Part shown: piece after piece, positions 11,534-21,863 of the stretch | Layout: the number at the start of each line of letters is the position of its first letter | How positions within the stretch are numbered: position 1 is the first letter of the stretch | Origin: Perkinsus olseni | Lineage: Eukaryota > Perkinsozoa > Perkinsida > Perkinsidae | Direction: 5' to 3' | NCBI GenBank assembly: GCA_013115135.1 | Contig: JABANP010000309.1 | Coordinates: forward strand, 1 to 60,966 | DNA length: 60,966 nt | Translations under genes and position numbers: made by a program | Notes under the pieces: model-generated | The model's database searches: none | Told to the model about the DNA's origin: nothing | What the model saw: the letters and a program-made list of their open reading frames with translations, nothing else

Positions 11534-12421
11534 ATGGCTAATGGAGTGCTCAGATCGGTCCGTGAGCCAGACCGGACAGAGGGAGAGAACATTCCTGAGG
11601 GGCTGCCGGACACCACCTCTCGACAATTTCCTGGCGAAGTCATTCTTTACATCATGTGGTTGACGCCAACATCAGCATCATTCAGGCGGACCCCGAGGCC
11701 CCTATCGAACTACCCCAGAATGATGGCGGCATGGACGAAGAGAGCCCTTACCGTTACCACAGACAGCGCCGAGATGGCCATCACGGCTACAACCCTGATC
11801 GCCGCCTCCGCGCTGGAGAGTGGGTCGGGAGTCCCTTCAAGAGCGATAGTCACTATCTGTCTTGGATAGGGATACCGCTGTGGTCCTTTTCAGACCGGAC
11901 CTCAGCCGTGCAGCAGCCAATGCTCCTGTAGAGGTCGTAGATGCGATCGGGGGCTCTACCTGATTGATCTTGTTGCAGGCCGATGGTGAAGAGGCTCATG
12001 CTCCTCCAGATGCTGTTGCTGCGGACCCCGAATCGATCGGTAACAGACTCCCCTTGACCCCCGAGGGCTACCACACTCTTATGCAACAGGCGAGGCTTTG
12101 CAATCGCCGTCGCTCTGGGCACGTCGGGCGTGTCAGATATACCGTTTCCAGTGCACAGAGTTCCAACTACTTTCCTTCGTGGATAGACTGGCTAACAGCA
12201 TCAACCTCGACATCATCGACCATGACGCGGCTCATGAAACCGTGATGCCGCAGACAGATGGTTGCACTTTTATAAGGCGTGTAGATATCGGAACTCTTCG
12301 CAAACATGAAGGAACCCGTCCGGGGGGAAGCCAGTCGAAGCTTCGCCCGCCTCCGAGACTTAGTGGTCGATGCCCCATGGACCAAGCGGAAGGGAAAAAC
12401 GTTTCTCTAGAAAGACGCTGA
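11534..12421 (+). CDS. Hypothetical protein fragments
   Basis: Overlapping plus-strand frames look partly coding: LPLTPEGYHTLMQQAR near 12048 and FVDRLANSINLDIIDHD near 12176. No single intron model joins them convincingly and no family was recognised. They may be further exons of the channel gene or a separate small gene. Low confidence. Confidence 0.25.
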
Positions 12422-12520
12422 TGTTGCATTCTGAAGGAGAGGGGGCTCGATGCTTGGACGCAAGAACGGGCAATAAGGTCTTCGCACGTTGAGCCGCTCT
12501 GGAGCAGGAGTTTGCAATCT

Positions 12521-12650
12521 CTATATCGCTGATCCTATCTTGCCCTGATATAAAGCTAAGCTAGAGCGTTGATGATGCGAAAACAATAGGCCAAAGATGG
12601 GATTCCAGAGGGCAAAACTCGGGCGTTGTGTTCTCGTGTAGCCAGTCTCT
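12521..12650 (+). repeat. Dispersed repeat R2, copy 1
   Basis: Similar over roughly 130 bp to 55232-55370. Both begin with an inverted repeat around ATATCG/GATAT, continue AAGCTAAGCT and GCGTTGATG, and share a GTGTTCT and AGCCAGTC segment further on. It immediately precedes the open frame that begins at 12701. Confidence 0.7.
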
Positions 12651-12700
12651 TCACAAGCTCCCCGCGACTCCTCTACACTAGCTTCAGTTTCCCTCACCGC

Positions 12701-13423
12701 ATGCCAGGCATCATCTGCTCCCTGAGTGATCTGGTTGAAGAGCTCGACAACTTCGTGTGGCTGCACAGGCTGAGTGACGCTCTCGATCAACAACTCCGTT
12801 ACTCATATCCCGCTCATCTCACCCACAAACTCCTACGCGACTGCCGCTACATGGCTGGTCACCAGCCCAACAGCGAAGACAGCGAGAATTTCCTCATACG
12901 GTGGCTAGAAAATGGAGGGCACGCCACCCAGCGTTGGTCGCCTCCCTTCGTCGGCGTTCTCCCGTGGCTACTTGATCTACCCGAAGAAGACCGCTTTGAT
13001 GTTCTGTCTGGCATGAGTCTGGGCCATATTGATATCCTCATCACCGAGTTCTGCCGCAAGGAAAGACTCGACGGTTCTGCCACTGCCCGTCTCCGTCATG
13101 AGCTTGCTTATGATGCTGTCCCTCATGAGATTTACCGGGTTGTCAGAGTGAACTCAGGCCCCCGGCCAAATTCGATGGCGGAGAGGCTGTATGGACCGAG
13201 CGAGGGCGAGATGGATGACGGCGGGCCGGAACAACAGAGCTTGGACGCTCCCTCCTGTCGGTCAGTGCAACTGAAGCCGCGTTCTGGGGGGATCGCGAAG
13301 CCTCCCCGCGCGTACAGGAAGAGGGGCTCGAAGGCGAAGGCTGCCCAGTTCAAGCAGGGCTATAACTCTCAAGGGAGAGGCGTCCCCTGGGGGCACATCC
13401 TCCTGCCCACCTCACGGTGTTGA
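12701..13423 (+). CDS. Hypothetical protein, about 240 aa
   Basis: A long uninterrupted frame with ATG at 12701 (MPGIICSLSDLVEELDNFVW) and a TGA stop at 13423. The first ~150 residues are mixed helical (WLLDLPEEDRFDVLSGMSLG, HIDILITEFCRKERLDG). The C-terminal ~60 residues are basic and Pro/Gly/Ser-rich, ending in Lys/Arg-rich sequence. No signal peptide, membrane segment or known domain was recognised. It has no intron, unlike most neighbours. Being open for over 240 codons with biased composition argues it is real. The frame also runs open upstream of the ATG into repeat R2, which is not expected to be translated. Confidence 0.5.
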   Translation: MPGIICSLSDLVEELDNFVWLHRLSDALDQQLRYSYPAHLTHKLLRDCRYMAGHQPNSEDSENFLIRWLENGGHATQRWSPPFVGVLPWLLDLPEEDRFDVLSGMSLGHIDILITEFCRKERLDGSATARLRHELAYDAVPHEIYRVVRVNSGPRPNSMAERLYGPSEGEMDDGGPEQQSLDAPSCRSVQLKPRSGGIAKPPRAYRKRGSKAKAAQFKQGYNSQGRGVPWGHILLPTSRC

Positions 13424-13868
13424 GTTCCGTGTACAGAAGACCAGCGTCGTTGACGATGGAAGGCAGCTGCTTACTCGAGTAAAGTCCGAAAGCCCCGAAC
13501 GATGTCCTCGGCGTGTCTGGTGGGAGCGCGTGGATAGTCACAGCGGTTAATAGGAAAGGCCGGACATTCTGATCTTCTGTGGAGGCCGCCGATTGTGACG
13601 ATTGTCCACGCCGATTGAATGAGAATGATTTAGTGCTACATTTGGGTGTTCAACCGTATATATTATCTTGTTCGCACCATGCAAGCTTACATGCACAACG
13701 CACCGGCGGGAAGTGTATATAACCATTTACTGTTGATTTGTCCCCTTTGTACATGAATTAGGTTAACAGTCGTAAGAAAATGAGTATTTTCGCCCACGAG
13801 CTTCTTGCTGTTGTTTTGAGTGCAATGTGGTCTGTGAATCTCCTAGAAAACTAGGGTCAAATGGTCAA
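13424..13868. other. Intergenic DNA left of the inverted duplication
   Basis: No gene seen. AT-rich around 13660-13800. The junction with duplicated cyclase sequence is sharp at about 13869, where this DNA replaces the 5' exons found in the other copy. Confidence 0.4.
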
Positions 13869-15630
13869 ACGTCTGGCTTCGTTTTGAGCTCAATAACAGC
13901 AACAACCACAGCATCACTTTCGTCCGACAATTTATGTCTGAACCGGCGGTCCTCCTCATCTCCGCCGCCTTGATTAAGTTGGTGGTAAGTGAATGGCTTC
14001 TCTCGTCAGCTGCATCGCTCCGCTCCTTTCAGATGGAAGTTGTATTTTTCGAGACGTCTCTGTGGTTTCTAGAGAACTACTATCTCATCCACCTCATCTT
14101 CGGTGCCTTCTGCGGTACAGCTGTTATACTCTGGATGTACATTGCCCCTCTAGTGAGTCAACCGCCAACACCTCCGCCGCTCAGAAGATCTCCCCAGGTA
14201 CTCAATTATTATACTTGGGAGATTGATGAGTCTTTGACCTTCGCCGTTATCATAGTTTCTCTAGCGGGCCTCTTCGAGCTTCGGTAAAACTTCTGTTGTT
14301 CTCGGTTGTTCCATCAGCAATCCGCAGGTTCCTTCATGTGGTGGTCTTGGCCGTCTACTTTTTCATTTGCGTATTGTCCTCTCGATGGATAGCAGTGGAC
14401 ACGCCAGCGCTAACAAATCGCCTCTTCGAGCAAGCTGCTCCGGACGTACTCTTCTACTTCGGTTCGGTGGCCTTAATAGCCACGATACAGTACATGTATG
14501 AAGCGTTATGTCGTAAGGACTACGTTCTCTCCTTGACTCTTGCCACTGAGTCGGACCGGTCGGAGCGGCTACTCTCGAACGTTCTGCCGGGCTCAATTAT
14601 CCAGCAGTTGAAGGAAAACCAAGATGACCAAATTAGACAGGAGGCCGAGCTTGCCCGACGAGGCTCCGATCAGGGGTCGGTGATCACACCATCACAGCGG
14701 CTAAGCTATCAAATGAGCGTTGGCTTCGCGGAGGCTTACGACGCCGTGTCGATTCTGTTCTCTGACGTCGTTGGCTTCACTTCGATTGGATCCAGCATCG
14801 AACCCGAGGAGCTGGTCCAACTCTTGAATGAGCTCTTCACGCTTTTTGATGATATCGCGGAGGAATGCGGACTGGAAAAAATAAAAACCATCGGAGATGC
14901 TTACATGGCTGCGGCCGGTTTACCAACCCCAAACCCTATGCACACCCAAGCTGCTGCGAGAATGGGCCTCCGGATGATAGAGGTTGGAAGTGTCTCTCTG
15001 GCGCTGAGTTGCGTGGTACTGGTGATTTGTAGGTTCTAGAGGACCCTAGTATAGTCGATGATTGTGGCCTGGTGGATCATATGGGACGACCGCTGAGAAT
15101 TCGCGTGGGCATGCATAGTGGACATTGTGTGGCGGGAGTGATCGGCCGGAAGAAGTTTATTTATGACGTTTGGGGTGATTGTGTTAACACCGCGTCGAGG
15201 TGAACACACTTGTCCCCCTCCTCGTCGAGTACGGTCCCTGTTGTTGTAGGATGGAATCACATGGTGAGGAGATGAGGGTTCATTGCACAGCAGAGACCGC
15301 TCGAGAACTGAGGGGATCATTCGACCTCACTTGTCGTGAAGAGATGGAGATTAAAGGAAAGGGACGGATGGTCACCTATTTTGTTGACAGAGAAAGAGAG
15401 CACAGTCGTCTGCGGGACTACAGCAGTGAGTTTGCTCCTCTTCCACCGCTGCAGACTGAATTCTATTGTCAGGTTACACTCACTACTCCTCTACCGTTGC
15501 CCCGACGTTAGCAAAATCCCAGTCGGCTGATGATGGCTCGGAAAGAGGCCTATTAGCCCGTACCCGAAGTAGGGCGAGCGAAATAGCCCCTCGTCGGAGA
15601 TCGGCATCACTCGGCGGCGTCTCGCAGTGA
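13869..15630 (+). pseudogene. 5'-truncated class III adenylate cyclase copy
   Basis: This copy starts inside the second membrane segment ([11 protein letters not shown]). It lacks the first exons present in the minus-strand copy, so it probably cannot make a normal protein unless a new start is used. It keeps all downstream exons, with introns near 13986, 14151, 14285, 14990 and 15201, and an intact cyclase domain: [12 protein letters not shown] and KTIGDAYMA carry the two metal-binding Asp, and [14 protein letters not shown] carries the adenine-specifying Asp plus the transition-state Asn and Arg. Its C-terminal tail stays open to the TGA at 15628-15630 (Ser/Arg-rich, ending GGVSQ), whereas the other copy's tail is broken. 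A transcript could still arise from the new 5' flank. Confidence 0.75.
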
Positions 15631-15750
15631 GCAGCCCTCGGAAGAACGACCAAAGACGTGTAACCATTGCTGGTATTTAATGACACTTATTTATTTTATG
15701 ACCCTGACTGATATAACTTGGTTTTGACATTTTGAGAGTTTGTTCACGAA
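13869..15750 (+). repeat. Left arm of large inverted repeat (cyclase duplication)
   Basis: About 1.88 kb nearly identical, in reverse orientation, to about 17845-19718. Identity is very high through exons and introns, with only scattered substitutions. It decays over the last ~200 bp, where small indels appear. The spacer is about 2.1 kb. Confidence 0.93.
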
Positions 15751-16297
15751 GCGAAGAAACGTAGTTTCTTCTTGAGAGTTTGCCTCTCTTGTTGCGTTTA
15801 CTAGTGGCCGCGTGCCATCCACCGTTGAAGGCTCCTCGGAGTTGTACAGGCGATGGCCAGGGTTCTTCGATACTTCTTGTTGATGAGTTTGGGAGAGGTC
15901 CGAAAGGAGAGGGGTGCGCTCTAGGAAACTTGTTCCTGCTGCTGGTAGTTCGTGCAGCTTTTGAGGTAGTCGTCGTGATGACGACTCCGGTGGAGGACGC
16001 TCAGAACGATGACCACCCTCGCCGTCCTTCTATACTCTCAGTCGTGGGCAGGTTGACAGTTTTTTGTAGAAGTCCACTTTGCCACCGTCTTCTTGAGCTC
16101 TTGTAGAGATAACCGAGCAGTTAGATTCAGAGGAACCGAGCCATTGTAACTGGCAAAACGCGGAGGGTTCTTAACTATCTCAGTTACCAAGACTCCTCTA
16201 TCAACTGGAAGCAACCCTATCCTCTGTACCCAGCTTGTTACTGAGTTGAAAGTTAATAGGGCGTTCTACTCGGGCAGATTAATCCCATGGAGTCGGT
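15751..16297. other. Spacer of the inverted repeat, left part
   Basis: No conserved frame was found. A short perfect hairpin (GAAGAAAC-GTA-GTTTCTTC, about 15752-15770) sits at the arm/spacer junction, flanked by two copies of TGAGAGTTTG. These may be remnants of an insertion end. Confidence 0.35.
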
Positions 16298-17310
16298 TAG
16301 GCTAAGCCTACCACTGATAGAGCTTCAGCCTCCTTGATGCGGTGATCGACAATCTTCCACGATCCAAACTCACTTTCCGTCACCGGAGGAGCTGCGTCAC
16401 GGATGGTCATCTCGGGAGGTCCTTCCCAAGCCTTCCTTATGGTTCCAAAGAGGGTGGAAATGCGACCGTGGCATCCCAAGCCTCGGTGACAACTCGCTTC
16501 AGGTTCTGGACATTCCTCAGCTCGGAGCGCGACCTCGAGACCTGCGCCTGCGAGGGGCCCGAGATCCCAAAGTTCATGACGTTGAGATCGGGAGTCTTGC
16601 TGAGCCAACAATCTTTCGCGATAGATTCAGCAGTATTTGCTGCCAACCAGCATTAACAGCAAGACGGTTGCCCGTCTATTTGCCAGCACCAATGGCGCTC
16701 TCACATAATGTCCCGAATCGCTGGGAAAACATTCCCCTCGAACACGCCACTATACGTGTACTGACTCACGGTCCCATCGAAAAAGAATTTCCCACTTCAT
16801 AAATTTTTCTTAAAACGGCACGGCTGCATCCATCAGAACGCTAGCGAAAATTCCCACTGAGGAAGTACAGCTGGGTATTCTTCCAAATGCTTCTGGCAAC
16901 AAAGACCGATGAATGCCTGATTACGAGGAACCTGAGGTTCCGAACCTCGCACTCCAGTTTAGCCTCCGAATGTATCACGCGAAAGAAGGCCGCCAGCTTT
17001 TCACCAAAGTACTCCCGGTAATATGTGGGGATAGCCCCAACCCGACCAGTATAGCGCTTGGAGTCAAACCTGCACGTCAAATCTGTTTTGACCACAGTGC
17101 CAATAAATTATCGCCATCTAGGAATCCTGAAATATGATAGGTGAATCATGCTCAGCGCTGGATGTTGATTGGGAGGGGGTCTCTTTGTACCTCACAAGCA
17201 CTTTCCTCTCGTCGTGGGTGGTCGAATCGCATCTCATCACACCAAAGTACACAGTGTTGACAATAAGCATTGCTCGGAAATGCCAAGTTGAACCATAAAT
17301 CTTCTGTATA
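16298..17310 (-). mobile_element. Decayed mariner/Tc1-type DDE transposase
   Basis: Read on the minus strand and allowing frameshifts and stops, three catalytic blocks of a mariner-like transposase appear in order: VLWCDEMRFD (about 17250-17220, first Asp), HWCWQIDGQP (about 16693-16664, the WQxDGxP block with the second Asp) and WLSKTPDLNVMNFGI (about 16615-16570, the SPDLNPMD-like block with the third acidic residue). It is followed by NLKRVVTEAWDATVAF. The family's DDE/D enzyme cuts and pastes DNA. Multiple stops and frame changes make this a dead relic. Terminal inverted repeats were not found. It occupies most of the spacer between the two cyclase arms. Confidence 0.75.
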
Positions 17311-17844
17311 CACGGTATACTATACCGTCCCCACTACCTCAGTGAGAGGTTGTAGGATATACTTCGCATCAATCGCATGAGGCGTTCTATCAGAACGTGA
17401 TTCGCGTTTAGGTGGGAATCGGCAGCACAGAATGCTTTCATCAGTTCACCAGTTGCACATCTTTATCTTCTTCGCCGGCACTGAAAGTTTTTCAGTGAAA
17501 GCCGACAGAGATGCTGAGGCGTGATTGAGGCGGCTCCGCTCCCGGAGAGTATCACAGGTTCCATCTTCCTATATCTGACAGACACTATCTGTCAACTTAG
17601 CCATCAGTTATTCCACATTGGCCCAACACGTACTATACGTACAAAACTCCGTCTGGCACAGTCCCACTGGCACTTCGTGGAGCTCGAACATACGACGTCA
17701 AGAATCAACCATACACTCTATCTGGACATCTGCTTCCAATGTTTGGATAGGAATTGAATCCAGCGGTCTTTGGCAGTCGAGGAACCCTCCACGGTGGGTG
17801 GCACGCGGTCACTAGTTAACCCAACACGAGAGGCAGAACCCCAA

Positions 17845-19718
17845 CTTAGTGAAGAAACTATTGAAATGTCAAAACCAGTTCATATCAGTCAGTGTCATAA
17901 ACATAATATTAAATACCAGCAATAGTTACACGTCTTTGGTCATTCTTCCGAGGGCTGCTCACTGCGAGACGCCGCCGAGTGATGCCGATCTCCGACGAGG
18001 GGCTATTTCGCTCGCCTACTTCGGGTACGGGTAATAGGCCTCTTTCCGAGCCATCATCATCCGACTCAGGAATTTGCTAATGTCGGGGCAACGGTAGAGG
18101 AGTAGTGAGTGTAACCTGACAGTAGAATTCAGTCTGCAGCGGTGAAGAGGAGCAAACTCACTGCTGTAGTCCCGCAGACGACTGTGCTCTCTTTCTCTGT
18201 CAACAAAATAGGTGACCATCCGTCCCTTTCCTATAATCTCCATCTCTCCACGACAAGTGAGGTCGAATGATCCCCTCAGTTCTCGAGCGGTCTCTGCTGT
18301 GCAATGAACCCTCATCTCCTCACCATGTGATTCCATCCTACAACAACAGGGACCGTACTCGACGAGGAGGGGGACAAGTGTGTTCACCTCGACGCGGTGT
18401 TAACACAATCACCCCAAACGTCATAAATAAACTTCTTCCGGCCGATCACTCCCGCCACACAATGTCCACTGTGCATGCCCACGCGAATTCTCAGCGGTCG
18501 TCCCATATGATCCACCAGGCCACAATCATCGACTATACTAGGGTCCTCTAGAACCTACAAATCACCAGTACCACGCAACTCAGCGCCAGAGAGACACTTC
18601 CAACCTCTATCATCCGGAGGCCCATTCTCGCAGCAGCTTGGGTGTGCATAGGGTTTGGGGTTGGTAAACCGGCCGCAGCCATGTAAGCATCTCCGATGGT
18701 TTTTATTTTTTCCAGTCCGCATTCCTCCGCGATATCATCAAAAAGCGTAAAGAGCTCATTCAAGAGTTGGACCAGCTCCTCTGGTTCGATGCTGGATCCA
18801 ATCGAAGTGAAGCCAACGACGTCAGAGAACAAAATCGACACGGCGTCGTAAGCCTCCGCGAAGCCAACGCTCATTTGATAGCTTAGCCGCTGTGATGGTG
18901 TGATCACCGACCCCTGGTCGGAGCCTCGTCGGGCAAGCTCGGCCTCCTGTCTAATTTGGTCATCTTGGTTTTCCTTCAACTGCTGGATAATTGAGCCCGG
19001 CAGAACGTTCGAGAGTAGCCGCTCCGATCGGTCCGACTCAGTGGCAAGAGTCAAGGAGAGGACGTAGTCCTTACGACATAACGCTTCATACATGTACTGT
19101 ATCGTGGCTATTAAGGCCACCGAACCGAAGTAGAAGAGTACGTCCGGAGCAGCTTGCTCGAAGAGGCGATTTGTTAGCGCTGGCGTGTCCACTGCTATCC
19201 ATCGAAGGGACAATACGCAAATGAAAAAGTAGACGGCCAAGACCACCACATGAAGGAACCTGCGGATTGCTGATGGAACAACCGAGAACAACAGAAGTTT
19301 TACCGAAGCTTGAAGAGGCCCGCTAGAGAAACTATGATAACGGCGAAGGTCAAAGACTCATCAATCTCCCAAGTATAATAATTGAGTACCTGGGGAGATC
19401 TTCTGAGCGGCGGAGGTGTTGGCGGTTGACTCACCAGAGGGGCAATGTACATCCAGAGTATAACAGCTGTACCGCAGAAGGCACCGAAGATGAGGTGGAT
19501 GAGATAGTAGTTCTCTAGAAACCACAGAGACGTCTCGAAAAATACAACTTCCATCTGAAAGGAGCGGAGCGATGCAGCTGACGAGAGAAGCCATTCACTT
19601 ACCACCAACTTGATCAAGGCGGCGAAGATGAGGAGGACTGCCGGTTCAGACATAAATTGTCGGACGAAAGTGATGCTGTGGTTGTTGCTGTTATTGAGCT
19701 CAAAACGAAGCCAGACGT
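17845..19718 (-). repeat. Right arm of large inverted repeat (cyclase duplication)
   Basis: Reverse complement of about 13869-15750. The arm ends abruptly at 19718, within an exon; the host gene continues beyond it to 20128, which marks this arm as the original location and the left arm as the derived copy. Confidence 0.93.
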
Positions 19719-20128
19719 AAAGCAGCATACAGGCCACCGCCAAGAAGCAGTACCAATACGGGTACTTCCGAGCTCGAATGGCGAAGTCAACCTGAGGAAG
19801 ACTGCTGCTGATACAACCAGCGTGAGGGCGACCCACCTGAAAGCCTTTCTCGAGGGCAGCATCATCGGTGAACTCGAGGGTGAACCAGTGAGTTGGCTGA
19901 CCGAAGGTATCCCAGAGCGAATTTAACTCGAGGGTGGTGTATTGAATCTAGGAAGGGCAGTCCTGAGACAGCGGCGAGGTGATGACGATGACCCACTTGA
20001 CTCCACCGCTCGGCTGACCCGACCACTTCTCCGCCCAGGAGGAAGCGAACCCTCCACGGGAGGAAACGTTTGATCTTAGCGTACCAGCCCTTGCTCTTGA
20101 TGATACCACTGAATATCAACATCATCAT
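18066..20128 (-). CDS. Membrane class III adenylate cyclase, six-TM type
   Basis: The ATG at 20128 ([19 protein letters not shown]) is preceded by an in-frame stop. Exons joined by introns of about 44-50 bp encode [14 protein letters not shown], a hydrophobic half with about six TM helices, then one catalytic domain. Metal Asp residues lie in [12 protein letters not shown] and IGDAYMA. Lys in [11 protein letters not shown] and Asp in YDVWGDCVN are the adenine-type specificity residues, and VNTASRM gives the transition-state Asn and Arg. All are present, so a homodimeric ATP-to-cAMP enzyme is predicted, not a guanylate cyclase. The C-terminal tail hits TGA at about 18066, while the duplicate copy stays open for about 35 more codons. 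The next gene upstream on the same strand ends only about 75 bp away and might be part of the same protein. Confidence 0.85.
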
Positions 20129-20199
20129 CAGAGGCCCAGCAGTCTATCTTGCTATCTTGCGCTTCCCTAACGTCTCCAAGTCGTCTTACCGTCGTCGTC

Positions 20200-21640
20200 T
20201 GGTGTGTATCGACTCTTGAATAATCCTCCGGCACTTCTGTTTGATGTTGCCCATCGCAGGCAGTCTACTACGACTTGGCGACCTCGGTTGGCCCTCCTGA
20301 CCACGAGTGATGGTCTCAATACTCTTCCAACCACCTCACCTGCATCGCGGCCACTTGGACCACCTCAGTCGAGCCTGTCCATCACCATCCATCATCAGCA
20401 AGCATATCATCACCTACCGTTCACTTCGCCCCCTCTCGCCGCAAGCGCTTCATCCAGCAACGCTGTGGTGGCGTTACCAGCCTCCGCCACCGCGACATCC
20501 GCCGAGTTCCCCTCTGCAACCGGTAAGCATGTGTACCTCGGTAATTCCCACTTCATGTCGGCCGGTCGGACGGCAGCTGCTCACCATAGGACCGCCAGGA
20601 AATCCGTCAACGTATTTTCGAAGAGCTGCTCATCCAGGCAGATTGGGCGGAAGCTCTGATGATGATGAACCGCCGGTGAGGGACTTCCCTCCGAGTCCGC
20701 CCTCTCAGAACTCTCGGACGAGTCGGAGTCGTCCTGATAGAGGCAGTCGTGAGGCCTGGCCAATCGGCGTGCTGCCCACCTCGTCATTTCCGAGATCCCC
20801 AGTGCTGCTTTGACGCCTTAGAATGCGGCTATCGTGAAGCCGCACTTCTTCCATCTGCAGGGGGGGATGTTTTGCTATGAATTGGTGGAGGAGTGGTACT
20901 CACCACACGTCGCATCCTGTCAACTAGAAGATAGTGTATTTTTTCAAGGTCGCCTTGGTAACATAACTCGAGTAGGTCGTCCACGGTATTGTTGGCGCTG
21001 AAGATATCCCAACAGATAACCTGCAGTTCGGTACGCATAGATCGAGCTCTTCGCTTCAACACTCTCTCGAGGATATCATCACCACTCCTTCCTGAGGGGC
21101 GACCACGACTGGAGGCAGCAGCAGCTAAACTATGCAGGCTTACTGACAGAAGGCGATCCTCTCCGACGACTCGGGAAGATGGACAAATTGCGGCTCTGCA
21201 CGTCGGTTGGGTGAGCCGACTGAAGACGACTATCCTAAGATGGTCTCGACAGCCGCAGCCACCTACCGAACCTCCTCCCCGAGCACTCCCTCCACCAAGT
21301 CTGGCCCCACCAGGGTTACGCCGAGACGAAGAGGTTCGACTATCAGCATCTGCAAGTGATACGCTCTACTGGGCACCTCCCCCTAACCACAGCCGAGAAT
21401 AATAACGCGCAACACGGGAAAGCAACCAGCAGGCCGCCGTCCATTAGAGATTTCCCAGCGGCTGTATTAACGATTCTCATATTGAGTTCTTTGTTATCCT
21501 CGGCCCCGATTGATGAGCTGCATGGATTGGGTAACTCACCAGATGGTCTGCCGGGCACTGCAGGGCTCGAGGCTCTCCTCAATTGGGGTGGGGTAGGTGG
21601 AGGTAGACGTGATTCTGATAAAGATTCCGAAAAAGATGGT
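20200..21640 (-). CDS. Ser-rich hypothetical protein, multi-exon
   Basis: A chain of minus-strand exons joined by 29-70 bp GT/AG introns gives a consistent frame. It includes GRSGDDILERVLKRRARSMR, then LQVICWDIFSANNTVDDLLE (about 21020), DLEKIHYLLVDRMRR, an acidic Ser tract DDSDSSESSERADSEG (about 20710), LDEQLFENTLTDFLAVLW, GNSADVAVAEAGNATTALLD and finally RRIIQESIHTRRR before a stop near 20200. No domain was recognised. A GTAAG donor overlaps the stop region, so these exons could splice into the cyclase gene immediately downstream and form its N-terminus. The 5' end is not fixed. Confidence 0.5.
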
Positions 21641-21863
21641 ACGACTGGTAAGCATAGATGAGGAGGTTGCCGTAATGATGACGGCATCTGAAGGGCCCTG
21701 GGGACTCACAACAACAGGAGTAACTGCTAGCAGGAGCCCTCCTGATGAGCAGGAGCCGACGTGGGCCTATCAGAAATTACCCACTCGCCTGATGCACAAT
21801 TACACCCCACCTCAGACGCAAGGCCGCAGACGATTAAACGGTCGAAACGACGAGAAGTGATCA

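Noticed and set aside
14296..15039. Guanylate cyclase assignment
   Set aside because: The purine-specificity positions are Lys ([11 protein letters not shown]) and Asp (YDVWGD), the adenylate pattern, not Glu and Cys.
13869..19718. Palindrome as a sequencing fold-back artefact
   Set aside because: The arms differ by several substitutions and indels, the spacer is unique, and the flanks differ, with real exons continuing only on one side.
20204..20813. Plus-strand Pro/Ser/Thr-rich ORFs of 150-170 codons
   Set aside because: They are the antisense shadow of the minus-strand Ser-rich gene, whose exons and introns join consistently.
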